Shown: in pieces, positions 1 to 12,170 of the stretch
Layout of the letters: each line of letters opens with the position of its first letter
Numbering within the stretch: position 1 is the first letter of the stretch
Source of the DNA: Druceiella hillmani
Lineage: Eukaryota; Arthropoda; Insecta; Lepidoptera; Hepialidae
Direction of reading: 5' to 3'
Assembly: GCA_039881145.1 (NCBI GenBank)
Contig: JAYKKI010000008.1
Location: 28,998,501-29,062,500 of the forward strand
Length of the DNA: 64,000 nucleotides
Program-made: the position numbers and the translations under genes
The notes under the pieces: model-generated
What the model was told of the DNA's origin: nothing
The model's input: only the letters and a program-made list of their open reading frames with translations
Databases searched by the model: none

Positions 1-407
1 ATGATACTATTACAATTATTGAGTAGGTTCCTGAAAATACGTTTTTTTATAAATTTAGGTTCAATGGTTTCAGAAAAAAAGTATTATCAAGAACATCTCA
101 AAAACTAGGACATCTAGAATCATATATATGATACTATTACAATTATTGAGTAGGTTCCTGAAAACACGTTTTTTTATAATTTTAGGTTCAGTAGTTTCAG
201 AAATAAAGTATCATCAACAACATCTCAAAAACTGACGATAATAAACTGAAAATATGACATCTAGAATCACGTTTATGATGTTACTACAACTATTGAGTAT
301 GTTCTTAAAAACCCGTTTTTTATAATTTTAGGCTCTATAGTTTCAGAAATTAAGTATTATCAAGAATATCTCAAAAACTGTGACATCTATTCTAGATCAT
401 CATATCT
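1..407 (+). repeat. Three tandem units of about 130 bp inside copy A
   Basis: Units begin with ATGATACTATTACAA or a close variant at 1, 128 and 275 and are about 127, 147 and 133 bp long. Each runs through GAGTAGGTTCCTGAAAA, then a T-run, TTTAGGTTC, GTTTCAGAAA, AAGTATTATCAAGAAC, CTCAAAAACT and GACATCTAGA. The middle unit is longer because of about 20 extra bases before GACATC. The array may extend left of the window. Divergence between units is modest, so the duplication is younger than the element. Confidence 0.85.
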
Positions 408-602
408 ATGATGCTCTTTTATTTCTATTTGTTAGCTATTAAGATATATGTAGATTAATATGTTTTATTACTGTCATATTTGAAGCTTCTGCGTCAAATA
501 TTTTCTGAGTAAAATAGCTGTGACAGATGGTCAGATGGTCATGTGAGTGATCTTATAAAACCTTGTTTGCGTTGAGATAGAGAACTCCAAAAATCAGCCA
601 AG
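1..602 (+). mobile_element. GTTCCGTAC-type lepidopteran repeat, 3' part (copy A)
   Basis: The segment carries the internal words CTCAAAAACTG and GACATCTAGAATCA and ends with the tail diagnostic of this family: GTGACAGATGGTCAGATGG, then GTGATCTTATAA, then GAGAACTCCAAAAA. The left end lies outside the window. The family is a non-coding dispersed repeat that I recognise from lepidopteran genomes; I do not know its transposition class. The copy is unusual because its internal block is triplicated (separate entry). Family membership is clear from the tail shared with copies near 26.0, 33.1 and 44.5 kb. Confidence 0.7.
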
Positions 603-3354
603 AGAGGTGTCAATATCATACACAAAGGATAGCAATTTTCTTTCGTAAGTACCTTTAGAAATCCTTGCATCTAGATAATTATCCGCCTTTGTTTCTATTA
701 TCCTTTATATATGGCGTTTTTTTCATTTTCTTTATCTTTTTTTTCTTTTAATTTAGCTGTAAATAAATAATTATAACTATCATTATTGAGTTCACAGTCT
801 TTTGGAAAATTAAATGTAAGTTGCGATAATAAAACATAGTATTAAAACATATAAACATCTTACTGGCCCTTTTTATTCTAAGTTAAAACGAAAATCATTT
901 GATAAAGGAATGCTTGGCATTAGAAGATACAACTTTCGTTTCATGGTAATTGGTTGATAAATAAGACAGAAAGTAAACGAGACCTTTATTGATTTTTATT
1001 CACGAGCAACTTGATTGCACATTTTGTTGCTGGTATACATATTGTTACATCTGGCGTAAAGCTCGGAATTATAGGTCAATTGTGTTACGGCCTAGCCCTG
1101 ACATTTGTCTTCGTGGAGACATTTACGGTTATTTGTTTGTCGAAACCCTTAATTAAAGGCGCTTGTTTGCAAGTTTTGTTACGTGTATTTATAATTGAAT
1201 TATACGACCACAATCAGTTCACAACTAATTTATATATTTAAGTTTATCAATGTAAGCTTTTACGCTATGAAAAATATTTTGTGTGTAACAAACATATTTT
1301 ATATCGTTATGTGTAAATTATGACAGACGTACAAATAAGTAGCATCTATTGGTGATTTCGCATCTGGTAACCTGGATAACCGTCCTAAAAACATTGAAAT
1401 TTCATTAATTCATTTCATTCATAAGCGATATCTTCATTGTGCATTTTTGAGGTATTTTAAGATAGAGATGATTCTAAACTATAAGGCAGAGCGCAGACCA
1501 TAAACAAGATAGATAGGTTTGTTCGTCGAACTGTGTAAAAACACGTGTCGCCCGTTTGAAACAAATGAATTTTAAACGCTCCAGTTACAATACGTAGTAC
1601 TCCTCCACCTCTGCTCATAATCTCATGGAGGCGTTAAATTCGTTCTCGTTTCCAGACGCTTGTCTTACGTATTCTTATCTCGCTGACAACAAATATTCTA
1701 AACTTAGTATTATTCGCACATTTATCGATCACACCCCACGACAACAAGCTATAAATCAGCTGTATAAATTAGTCGATATGTCTAAATTTTATTTGTTTAA
1801 AGAAACTTACATTCTACAAAACTGTAGTGTTTTCGTACTAAAATATTTATTAATTTATTATCTAATGTGATACAACAAACTGACTAATGGAAACACGAGA
1901 GTTTGCTAATAGGGTTTCGTCGTTTTCAGAAAAAGTAAAGTTTTCGGTATTTTATTTAAGAAAACGTTTGCGATCTCTCTTAATTTTGGATATTCTACAT
2001 TTCGTTAATGTACAACCCATATTGCATTTTATTTTTTTACGGGAAATTATGTGTTAAAACTGGCCATGGTCAACAACGAAACCATTCAGTTTAATGAATT
2101 GACAGGGATGCATCTGGCATAATATCATGAGTGAATGTAGCGACAAAGGTAAACATAAATAAAATAACAGGTTAATAACGTAATTTCATATAATCGCCGA
2201 ATGTATAAATTAAAAAAGATTATTCATCTTTATTTTAAATATTCAAAAAATTTCAATTCTGTTTAATTGTTAATACCTGCTAGATTTAAATTATTTAAAC
2301 CGAATATAAAAAGTATACGAAGAAAACTTTAAAAAACAATATTTCACACTTCGTTTTCATGTAAATAATGCAAAAAACTTATATATTTTCAGAACAAAAT
2401 AACATGACTGGTTCTCAGTACTGCACGCGAGCACAAGTCACCAATTTCGAACTCTGATCTTTCGCAGTGCTAATAACATCGCTATGCACAAATCCATCTC
2501 CACTCAACATTTTCACTGAGGCGTTCTGTAGCCTACATATTTATCATTTACTCACCACGATATCGAGATAAAACAGCATAATTGATTAGCGAATATTTTT
2601 AAATTTAATTTCTTTATTAAGGAAAATGAATTCTATGTAATCAAAACGTTTATGGTACAAGAATATTTATTACATGCATGTAATATAAGAATAATAGTAA
2701 AGTGTAAACACGGTAATTTCGAAAATTTAAATAAATAATAGAAAATGAAGGAGTAAAGTTTAAAAAAGGGATTTAATTAAATATGAGACCAAAGGGTTCT
2801 AAGTTTCTCAAAACAAATATTGTTCGTATTGATCATATTTATTTTAATTTTATTTGCTAAAATTTTTTCGCTTGCCTTCAGAAATTAAAGGGCAGTGAAG
2901 CTACTAAAGACTTTATAAGTTTAACAAATAACCTATCTTAAATTCCAGATACACAGGTGCTTTCGTTTATAAGGTGCCATTGACAAATAATCATGAAGAC
3001 ACAATGTTTTCTTTGTTCCAAAAGGAATACTCACATTTAAAATTTCTAAAATGTTTTATTTGCACTTTACTTATTGAGCAAGGAAATTAGAATTCTTTGG
3101 TTTGTTTCATAAAATATTTATAGAAAATATTTAACTTACTACACAGAAAACAACACATATTTATTAAATAATTGACATTTTATCAATTTGGTTTCAAGGA
3201 GTTTTGTTAAATAATAGAAGCGAACATTAATGTATTTCTAAATTACGGTTTTTATTAATCTTTATACTGATAAAAAGTAATGCGATCTCCGTGGATGTAA
3301 CATGACTTAAAGCCTCGAGCCGTTTTAAATATTTTTATTTTTTTTTTTAATGTA
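603..3354. other. A+T-rich stretch without a recognisable gene
   Basis: Short open frames (for example 1011-1241 and 1625-1870, both plus) show no motif I recognise and are the size expected by chance in this composition. A canonical-looking 3' splice-site sequence (ATATATTTTCAG) ends at about 2393 and is followed by a 16-codon ATG frame that stops by 2457. I give that no weight as an exon. Confidence 0.5.
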
Positions 3355-3745
3355 TAGATGGTGTCTGGGAATAAATGTCGGACAAAGAAAGCCGCTACTC
3401 GTTGCCTATAAAGAAATAAATTGTCGTTGAAATAAAACGTAAAACACATCCTTTTCCTAATTAAATACACAAAAAAAATATTACACCTAACTCATTTTAA
3501 CACACCTAATACCGATAACGCAAGCACACAGGCTCACGCTAGCCGTGTTAGTTCGCGGTCATTGCCCCAAGTGGTGCAGATTGACGTGCGCAAGTATAGT
3601 GTGTATGAAAAAAATTATAGATCATTATGAATATTATTTTGAATTTTCTGAATAAAAGTCGTCTTTTAAATTTTATTTTAACGACAATCAACTATTTTTA
3701 GTCAACGAATGTTTTTCTTTGACATTTATTCCCGGACACCGTGTA
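3355..3745. mobile_element. MITE with about 25-bp terminal inverted repeats
   Basis: The left end reads TAGATGGTGTCTGGGAATAA and continues ATGTCGGACAAAG. The right end, read on the other strand, is TACACGGTGTCCGGGAATAA followed by ATGTCAAAG. The two termini therefore match over about 25 bp with a few substitutions, and both are bounded by TA, as expected for a Tc1/mariner-superfamily non-autonomous element. Length is about 390 bp. The interior has no transposase-like frame; a 71-codon minus-strand frame overlapping its left end at 3255-3470 looks incidental. Confidence 0.65.
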
Positions 3746-4069
3746 ATATGAAAATAATGAAAAGTTCACCAACCGTTTATTTTCATGTCATTTTTATGCT
3801 GTATACTACAGTATTACGTAAATTAAATTGTTTTAAAGTATATAGTATATAAGTGTAACTTTCATCTCATTAAATGACTGTCCCATTAAGATGAGAGTCT
3901 GGAAATATATTCACATTATCTATATTTATGCGGTAATGACATCAAGTGTCCTGCGCTAGTGATGAGTACCGATGCATAATATCGATGTAGTGATGTCATC
4001 AATAATTATTTTATTTAAAATCCAACAAAATATATTCAAATTAACTTATCGATTATAGAAAATTCCGCA
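3746..4069. other. A+T-rich spacer
   Basis: No gene, no terminal repeats and no member of the repeat families listed here could be seen. Confidence 0.4.
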
Positions 4070-4192
4070 ATTGGTTACTTTCTTTTGCTGGCTTATATTG
4101 ATGTCAAGCATCTAATGGCGAGTTTGGATGGGAGTTAAAACGTTCTGACAGCACGTCGCGACGTTCCATTCGGACAGCTTCGCGTCTTGTTG
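4070..4192 (-). repeat. Dispersed repeat related to 11917-12170 (inverted copy)
   Basis: Read on the minus strand it contains ACGTCGCGACGTGCTGTC, AACGTTTTAAC and CGCCATTAGATG, in the same order as ATGTCGCAACGTGCCATC, AACGTTTTAACACC and CGCCATTAGATGTG at 11.9 kb. The two are members of one family in opposite orientation. The class is unknown; no coding remnant is visible. Confidence 0.6.
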
Positions 4193-7100
4193 GCGAAGAG
4201 TATGATAAAATTATAAATGTACTTTCAATATATTTTTAAGAAATATTTCTGAGATAAATTATTTTATAAAACTGAAATGATGAAATGAAATTAATATTTT
4301 ATTATTATCTTATTAATATTTTATTGTTATGAAGTCGTTCAAATAAAAATATTTTAAATTAAAAATTTAAAAAAAATTAAATGTTTCATATCTGCCAGGT
4401 GTCCCATGACGGCTCATAATTCATTTTTGCTTGCAGTTATGGCACAAAAGTGCATTTTTGTGCTTTAATTAACAATGAACGACAAAGTACCATCACCTAT
4501 CATATTCAGTTTAGAACTATAATACACGTCATTGCACAAATAATAATATACAATGGAACTGTCGTATACGCAGAGCATCTGCCACCAATATTTGCCAACT
4601 CTAGTCATATTATATGCTTTGTGGGCTGTGGTGATGATTATAGAACTAACTGACAAGATTCATCCTAATATCATATATAACGGGGAGAAATCCATGAAAT
4701 GGTTACATGAGTATGTCATTATAATTCTTAAAAACGACATATTAGCCCCTATTAATTATGCTCTATTGAAGTTATTCTGCTTAGGAGATATGGTATGTAG
4801 CTCTGGGTAGTTCGAATGTTATGTAGTTCTCGATTCGATAGAGCAAATCGATAGTGATACCAAAGTAATTCTAAAGATTGATTCATCAGTTATTAAAGAA
4901 CATTAAATCACATAATGATACTAGATTGAATGTGAAAGCTCTCTATTAGAATATTTTAAAGATATAAAATCTATTTTGATTATAAAACCTTTATTGTATA
5001 AAATATTAAAAAATCACAGAAATTATTATTACAGCATATAAACAAACAAAAATCTAAGATGCGAATGATAAAAACTCTACTACAAACAGAATTAGGTAAT
5101 AGCGAATAAATAAAATAAATTAAAAGATTTAATTTACATATAATATATTATGGGGTATTTATCATACGAATAAGACTTTAGGGATAAGTGAGATTTTACT
5201 TCTCTTATAAGGAAATATACTTTTAACCCAATTTAAAATTGAATGTCGTTTTAAGTTATAGCAATGAGAAGAAAAAAAATATAAGCGATGTTTCGTTCTT
5301 TCTTTTTGAGTTATAGAACTAAAAAATTACTTTTATTAATTTTAATTTCTAAATAGGTTTATTCCTTTAAACAATTATTATAATATACCTGTTAAATATA
5401 AATAAAACTCACACTTCGAGACTTCCATATTAATTTAGGTACATATAAAGGTTTAACGAATTGAGGGTGCGTAATATTTTTAATAAACTTTTACAGAAAT
5501 GTATCTTGATACCCTATCTGTATTAAATTTTTATACCAGTCAATCAAAACAAATTTCCTTTGCAGAGTTCACTAAATATCTCTATAGTTTTTTTAGAATT
5601 TTTATGAGGATAGTCAAAACGTGAGATGGGGATACGTGTTGGACGTTTTGAAGACATATTTATTCCAAATGAAATATCGTGACAAAACATTTGTATTATT
5701 TCTGATTAAATTTTAAAGAATCATATTCTTTAATACTCAAATCGATGGAATTTGCGAAAAAACCTTTTTCATCCTCAGATTTCGTTTAATGGGAGATCCA
5801 TAAAAAAATTAAATTACAGTTTCGTTATGTTTATGTATTGAGATTATTAAACTACATGTTTTTGTGTAATACCATTGTCATCTGACTTTAATTGAATAAA
5901 GTAATGAAGTTGTAATATAAGTATAAACACACTTACAGCCAGGCTTGACACAATTATAAGAGTTCTATTTAGGGCCTTTCAGTTACGGTACCCTGAAAAA
6001 TGGAATTAAGTTAGGAACGACATTAAGAAGACCGGGTTAATTAACTTTGTACTAGGTACATAGTTTTAAAATCGCCATTCTATAATTTAAATCTGAACGA
6101 ATTTCACGGAATAAACGAGCAAGTTCACATTTGCCGAAGTTTTGTGACTAAGAATTAATTAAAGCGAAGATTAAATCTAAGCTCAGCTACATCTATTCAA
6201 TTAGAAACTTCAGTTATTTACTTAAATTTTACTGATATAAAATTAATCATTTCAATAAGATTTTGAGTGTCTATCTTTGCTTAGGTTCAATAAAGAAGGT
6301 ACTATTATTAATGCTTACTTTAATTAATTCTGCATTAATCCTTACTAATATTAAAATCCCAATTAAGTAATTGCGTCCGAAATATTAAATCTTTAAGATA
6401 TTGAATTTTTCTGACGAAATGATCGACTGTTTAATTTGTTCATCGATATTATAAACAAAAATACAGGCGTATTTTTGTTGGAATTTAAATATTAATTGCA
6501 ACATTACTCTAATGATGGCCAAATCTGATTTCACTAAAGTTTCATCAATGAGCAATTATGTAATATACGATTTTATATCATTTTCCACATTCAAAACTTA
6601 AATAATTATAAAAAAGTTTTAGTAAATAACTCACATAATTATTCATTTCTTTCAAAGACCCGACAAAATAAAAAGTGTACTTGTGGCTTATTTAGTTATT
6701 TATATGAAATCAGCACGTACGTTTGAAAATATATTGACAATATTTCTATAACTTTACTGGCAATTTTTCACGGAAATTCGTTGTCTAACGGGTATGAAAA
6801 CAAGCAATATTGGATACCGTAATGCTTGATTCAGTTACTACTGGTCTTGGTTGAAAATCAACATTATTCAGATTTAGGAAACGAAGACATTGTATTAATT
6901 TGCTATTTTTATAAGTAAAAGAAATATTTATATTAAAATTGCCTTATATCTATATCTTTTTGATATTTCTAGCAGTTGTAAGTGATTAAACCTAGAGCCA
7001 TGTATTTACTGTTTAATATTGATCATTGGTGCTTGTGACATGAAGAGGAAATACAATATGAATTCCTCCTGGCTAAGACTTACCCTAATTTTCTGGAAAG

Positions 7101-8555
7101 AATGGCACATTCAATAGAATGGATTCTCGAGGAAGAGGAAATTGATAAAATAATTTTGAACCTTTGTCAAATATAGGTATATTAGAAGAATAACAAAAAT
7201 AATGTGCGAAAAATTTAACTATTATTAAACAATACATAATATGGTTTGATAATATATTGTAATTGTTGCAAATCTTATGCAACGATACGAACGAACGAAG
7301 GGTATAGAAAAATACTGAAGAATGATAATTATTAGAATTTTATGAATAGATTAATGGACAGTTTTCTGAATGATATTAATATTAATTATCTGTTACGTAA
7401 ATGTGAATCAACCAGGCAAACATGAATTCAAAGCTAGCTCGATCTATAGTTTGTTTCAGTACTACAAAGTTTACCGGTCACCAAAAACTACTGCACTTAA
7501 AATATACTCACTAATGAACAATAGTTACCGTTATAGGAAGATATTGGACACAGCGACAGTAAAATATGCAAATACGAGTATGTTATTTGCATCGGTTATC
7601 CATTTGCCAATACAGATGTGCCATTTTCCATTTTAGTAGGATTTTCAATAGGTAATGGAAGTCGTATTGATATTTGAATGCAATTAATTGCTGTCGCTAC
7701 CTGCGTTTACTTAACTACAATGAGTACAGCGATGCGCGTAGAGCTTTGTTAGGGCTTTGTTTGAGCATGTGTCATTATAGTAAAGTAGATTTACACATTT
7801 TTTCAGAATGTGATATCCCTAGTCATATTATTCGCAAAATGCATATTTAAAAAAAAATGAAGATTCTAAATGGCTCAATGCAAAGGAACTAGATGGTAGC
7901 TATGGGATACTCTTAGGGACCTAATAAGGTCTCTAAATACTTGTGTGGCATGAGGTAGGTCACTATGGGTCCTTGAAGGGGCACTGAGATAAACTGTTAC
8001 TGGCAGGAATAGAGTGTCTACCTACTCATTATAACAAGTTAACTTTAATGTGAAGATAAAGAGTGATATTTGAATAAAGATAAAATAATGAGTAACAATA
8101 GTAAAGATGATGAATTCACTAGTATTTTTTCCGTTTCTAGTCATATATGGAAAATTACGTATACTATCGAAGAAGTATAAGGTTTTTACTATTTTTTTTA
8201 AATATTTTCTACTTCAGTCATATGTTATGAGCTTCGAAATTTATAATTATTGTATCAAAACGTTCTATTTTATGCCCCAACTTTTGGTTTATTTAAACAA
8301 AATAAAAACTTGAAATAGTCAAAAAAGTTGTACTGAATATTTTTAAGTATAGTTATAAAAATTATATGAAAAGAATTATTTTAGGAAAGAAAATGAGAAA
8401 AATACTTTAAAAACTGAAAATCAAAAAGATGCACGTATCGTGTATCGGTAATTATTAGTTTGAAAATAAATGATTGACGACGAAATTTGAATGACGTAAG
8501 GGAATATGAGATATGTACATTAGCACAAAAGACTTGAGGCAAAATTCGATAAATT
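4193..8555. other. Long A+T-rich stretch, no recognisable gene
   Basis: About 4.3 kb of low-complexity A+T-rich sequence. The longest open frames (4553-4810 and 7370-7636, plus) have no recognisable domain, and their amino-acid make-up reflects base composition. The segment 7890-8030 is slightly richer in G+C (GGGATACTCTTAGGGACC and GGTAGGTCACTATGGGTCC) but matches nothing else here. Confidence 0.5.
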
Positions 8556-8870
8556 TACTACTATTCATCAGTGAAGAGTTCCTGTCACTACCTTCCGGCT
8601 CCATCACTGTACCCTGATTTTGCTAAACGACAAATTTATATCTCCCTTAGATGTGTCAAACTGTAGATAATTTATTATTAGATTTATGTCATCCAGACTC
8701 GATTACGACACCAGTACTATTCATTGTTAAGGAATTCTATGGGGTAACTTTAATTTTCATGAACAATTTCGAAGCATTTTTGATGGCAAAACTAAATTTT
8801 ATTCATTTTTATGCAAAAAAGAATCGTCCAAATTGGTTACTGCCACAGATATGAGTTAAAATACACAAAA
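8556..8870 (+). repeat. Dispersed lepidopteran repeat, copy 1 (pairs with 10500-10852)
   Basis: Shares with 10500-10852 the ordered words TTCATC, GAGTTCCTGT, ACCTTCCGGCT, CATTAGATT or equivalent, TCATCCA, TCGAT, CACC and AGGAATTCT. I recognise the family as a common lepidopteran repeat whose 3' end reads CTCCTTTTTTGAA; this copy has lost that tail. The family is non-coding as far as can be seen. A 67-codon frame at 8651-8854 is a by-product. Confidence 0.6.
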
Positions 8871-8950
8871 ATAAAATATAGGTATAAAACAATTCTAAAC
8901 TGAATAGTTGTTTTGTAAAATCGATTATGTACTAAAAGTTCTATAATAAT

Positions 8951-9014
8951 TATGTATCACCAAACTGGGACTTTGATCAGATTTCTGGTCAAAGTCCCAG
9001 ATTAGTGATACACA
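8951..9014. repeat. Strong short hairpin, 30-bp arms and 4-nt loop
   Basis: Arms 8951-8980 and 8985-9014 pair at 26 of 30 positions around the loop ATTT; the core is CTGGGACTTTGA against TCAAAGTCCCAG. The arm quality is far above background for this A+T-rich DNA. It could be a foldback remnant of a small DNA transposon or a precursor-type RNA hairpin; the sequence alone does not decide. Confidence 0.8.
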
Positions 9015-9194
9015 GGGGACCGAATAGATCGTGGAGCGCATTAAGAAGAGAACTTTCTTTTTTTTAGAGCTTGGATCATAACTTGCTCCTTCATATTGTA
9101 GTAAAATTGTTTGTTATAACATAAAAAAATGAATCATGTAATTTAATAGTATTAAATGTCTAGTACCTCACGATTGACGAATAGATTGACTGCT

Positions 9195-10205
9195 AAATAA
9201 AACTTTTATCAACCCAAAGAACAAGAATAAGTAGGTTTCAGAGTTTCAGTATGGTAGACCACATGCTGTTATGAGGGCGCTTATTCAAAAGCTACAGAAT
9301 ACTAGTTCCTAATATGGCTAGTGTACATTGACTAAAATAAAAGCTTCGACAATGTGGAAATATGGTGCAAAAATATTTTAGATATAGATTGTAGATACAG
9401 GAGCATGATTGCCAATAACAACAAGCATACTACTCTCAGAGTGTCCTTACCACCACTACAAAGTAAACAGGCAGGAGACATAATATCACTGTAACTATTT
9501 ACTCTCGTCGTAGAAGTCGTTTTTAAACAATTTTATTTGGAAGATAAAGGTCTTGTGGTATTAGGTACATGTTCAAACAACTTGAGGTTTGCGGATGATA
9601 TAGTACTATTTGTTAATAATTTAGATGAACTACAAACTATGATTCAAGTTCTCAAATTCCCCGAAAATTCTTTTTCGGTAGGACTTGAAATGAATATGGG
9701 CCAGACAAAAGTTATGATGTCAAAAACCGGTAGCCCCGAGATCACAAATGTGAACGATATTATTTGAGTGTGTAGATAATTATGCGTGCCTGGGTCAAGA
9801 ATGACGAATGAATAAAAAGATGGCAGACTTTTCAAAACTTGAATTTGTCTTCAAAATGAACATAAAGAACCACCTAAAAGTATGCATCTTCAATCTATGT
9901 GTACTAGATGTCTTTACTGAGCGGAAACTTGGATGAGAAACGTATTAAAAAAACTTATTATATTACGTTAGGACAGGTTATTGCAAAGTACTTTTGGAGT
10001 CGAGACCAAGAAACAATACAGGAAGAAATAAGTTGAGTGGCCGCAAGTGGGATGGAAAAATGACAGAACAGAACAAAGTGGTGCAAGTCAAAGGAGGCCT
10101 ACACGAAAATGGTTTTGAATGGCTTGTAATGTTTACAATGATTTCACCTTTAACTTTTAAGTGTGTTTTGTTTGCTTTTCCAGATGTTATTATATTTATT
10201 TAATA
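9195..10205 (+). pseudogene. RTE-like non-LTR retrotransposon, reverse transcriptase C-terminal half
   Basis: Broken frames follow the order of an insect RTE-type reverse transcriptase. Near 9340-9360 they read KSFDNVEIWCKNIL, a thumbprint of the palm region. Then come YRSMIANN, a degraded QAGDIIS (usual form RQGDTISP) and LFTLVVEVVFKQ. The catalytic box is intact as LRFADDIVLF (codons around 9579-9608), followed by GLEMNMGQTKVM. After 9767 come a degraded YLG motif and the C-terminal VEWPQVGWKND near 10030. Internal stops (around 9273, 9315, 9492 and 9766) and frame changes make it dead. The 5' end with endonuclease is missing, as is usual for 5'-truncated non-LTR copies. Confidence 0.8.
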
Positions 10206-10349
10206 AATTGAATAATTTATTTCGGCTTTTTCATCAATTTAAAATAAGCTAATCGTCAAATCTCGTAATTTAGATAGGCCGTATCACTGCACCATCAGGT
10301 TGGGGAATTGTGGTCCTGAGTCGAATAATAGAGTCTCTGCTTGAGAGCC

Positions 10350-10352
<3 letters not shown>

Positions 10353-10410
<58 letters not shown>

Positions 10411-10417
10411 ATATATA

Positions 10418-10484
<67 letters not shown>
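10353..10484. repeat. (TA)n microsatellite, about 130 bp
   Basis: Nearly pure TA repeat with a few TATG and TATC interruptions (near 10402 and 10420), ending in GTATGTATC. It lies about 150 bp after the RTE remnant and just before the second copy of the dispersed repeat. The 69-105-residue open frames over it are repeats of Ile-Tyr and not genes. Confidence 0.95.
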
Positions 10485-10499
10485 CTACCTATTTACTTT

Positions 10500-10852
10500 A
10501 TTATTTTCTTGTTTACGCCAAGACAAATCAAACGAGTCCAAACTCAATGAGTACCCTTCATCGCAGGAGAGTTCCTGTTACACCTTCCGGCTTCATGATT
10601 GTGCCCTGTTTAGTTATGTCGTATTAGAATATCATTAGATTAATATCATCCAAATTCGATCCCGGCACCTGTGCTGTTTAGTGTTTAGGAATTCTTGGCG
10701 TACCTTCAATTTTCCTTGTAAAATTTTGACCAAATTTTCATGGGACCACGCTTGCCCTTTCAAATAAAAGACAGTCATCAAAATTTCTTGAAAAATACAC
10801 GAAACATGAGACAGTGTACCCCCTCCTTTTTTGAAATTAGTTAAAACACTTG
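10500..10852 (+). repeat. Dispersed lepidopteran repeat, copy 2, with CTCCTTTTTTGAA tail
   Basis: Contains CCTTCATCGCAGGAGAGTTC, ACACCTTCCGGCT, TCGATCCCGGCACC, AGGAATTCTTGG, TTTCATGGGACCACGCTTG and the tail CCCCCTCCTTTTTTGAAA. This word order is characteristic of a repeat I know from many lepidopteran genomes. It is the better preserved of the two copies here and supports the taxonomic call. Confidence 0.7.
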
Positions 10853-11709
10853 AGGGAAGCCGTGAGCATAAACTGGTTTTGAAGAAATTTCACAACATTT
10901 TAGTTATTTGTAAATGTTAATAAGTATCAAAGTTCTTTTAGAAAAAAATATGAAATTATTTTTATTTACTTATTTTATGCCATAAATTTGCTATTTAGAA
11001 AGAATAAAGGATAGTTTTTCGTATCTTATATATAAAATATAATAAAATATTAGTCGTGCGGTGTAGAAAATTAATTAGTAAATAAATATTTTTGCGGCAG
11101 TACTTTAAAATTATCAGTTTATTTATTAAACATTTCTAATTACAGCATAGTAATATTAACATAATACATTTCGTTTTAAAAATAAAACTTAAAAAAATAA
11201 TTTCATAACGTAAAGTTTTCTCATGTGTATTTTTATTAAAATTATGTCGGTACCAACTCAATAAAACGAGATTTATTTGTCAGTTGCGTACAGATTTACA
11301 TACAAACGAAAGATTTAAGTACGAAGTTGAAAATTACAAGGTAAGCCCGCAGGATAAGCTACACGTTAAGAGGCTTGACGATAACAGGGCGGGAGCCGCT
11401 ATTCAAGGAAATTCCCGAAGCTAAAGACGGAACGGCTAAGCTGACGTTGAGATAACTTTAACTTTATGTCCTTACCCGCAAAGAAGTGGACCACTTGGCG
11501 GAAAACACTTTTAAATTTACATTTGTTCTGCTTTTAACAATGATTGAGCTTTATAAAGTTATTTTCTTGCCCGATTATTATAATGACATTTTATGATTTA
11601 CTTTCGACTCGATTATGATTTACTTTTATAGAGGCTTAACTTGTACATTATTTGAATTATAACAAGAGTGTACTTGGTTGTAAGAAGTCAGTATTTGGGT
11701 TGGTTAAGA
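10853..11709. other. A+T-rich spacer with one G+C-richer patch
   Basis: The block 11340-11510 is noticeably richer in G+C (GGTAAGCCCGCAGGATAAG, AACAGGGCGGGAGCCGC, GTCCTTACCCGC). On the minus strand CTTCTTTGCGG is followed by GTAAGG, resembling a 5' splice site, but no long open frame accompanies it. I list it as unexplained. Confidence 0.35.
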
Positions 11710-11870
11710 AACCTGTCAATCACAAGCAGAACTCGCATCATAATGGTTCATATATAGGTATTTATAAATATTTAAGGATACATGTTATTTTATTGAATTA
11801 CCTACAAATAAAAATATTTTGCAGCGTAAATAGATTGCCTACTGAATATTTCGCAAGACAGTGAATATTT
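11710..11870 (+). mobile_element. GTTCCGTAC-type repeat, head fragment (copy B)
   Basis: AACCTGTCAATCACAAGC, GAACTCGCATCATAATGG and ATTTATAAATATTTAAGG match the head of the family (consensus words TCAAGTACGAG, GAACTCGCACTACGA, ATTTATAAATATTTAA). The rest is missing or too diverged to follow. Confidence 0.6.
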
Positions 11871-11916
11871 CAAAACTTATGTAATATAAGACAATCGCTA
11901 TAGTTTTCCTCAACCG

Positions 11917-12170
11917 GGCCGAATAGCATGTCGCAACGTGCCATCAAAACGTTTTAACACCTATAAAAATGCGCCATTAGATGTGTCACGTCAACAATTT
12001 TGGATAGTTAATTTACCCCCTCCTCGTTTACTAAAATTTTCATCAAATATTTTTGGCTGTTAGCTGTTAGTGTATTGAGATATGTTAGCAATTTCTACGA
12101 AAAAAAAAACGGATGTGATAGACAGACAGATAGAAACGTAAAGTTATGTTCTAAACGGTTTTATCATATA
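11917..12170 (+). repeat. Dispersed repeat with GACAGACAGATAGA tail
   Basis: Runs from CCGAATAGCATGTCGCAACG through AACGTTTTAACACC, CGCCATTAGATGTG, CCCCCTCCTCGTTTACT, TTGGCTGTTAGCTGTTAG and GTGATAGACAGACAGATAG to TTCTAAACGGTTTTATC. It shares its 5' half with the inverted copy at 4070-4192. No coding frame is retained. Confidence 0.6.

Noticed and set aside
2382..2457. Possible exon after ATATATTTTCAG near 2.39 kb
   Set aside because: The frame stops after 16 codons, there is no donor in phase, and TTTTCAG is frequent in A+T-rich DNA.
10310..10638. Open frames of up to 105 codons over 10310-10638
   Set aside because: They are translations of the (TA)n tract (Ile-Tyr repeats) and have no independent support.
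11340..11500. Donor-like TTTGCGG/GTAAGG on the minus strand
   Set aside because: No open frame of useful length precedes it; kept only as an unexplained G+C-rich patch.
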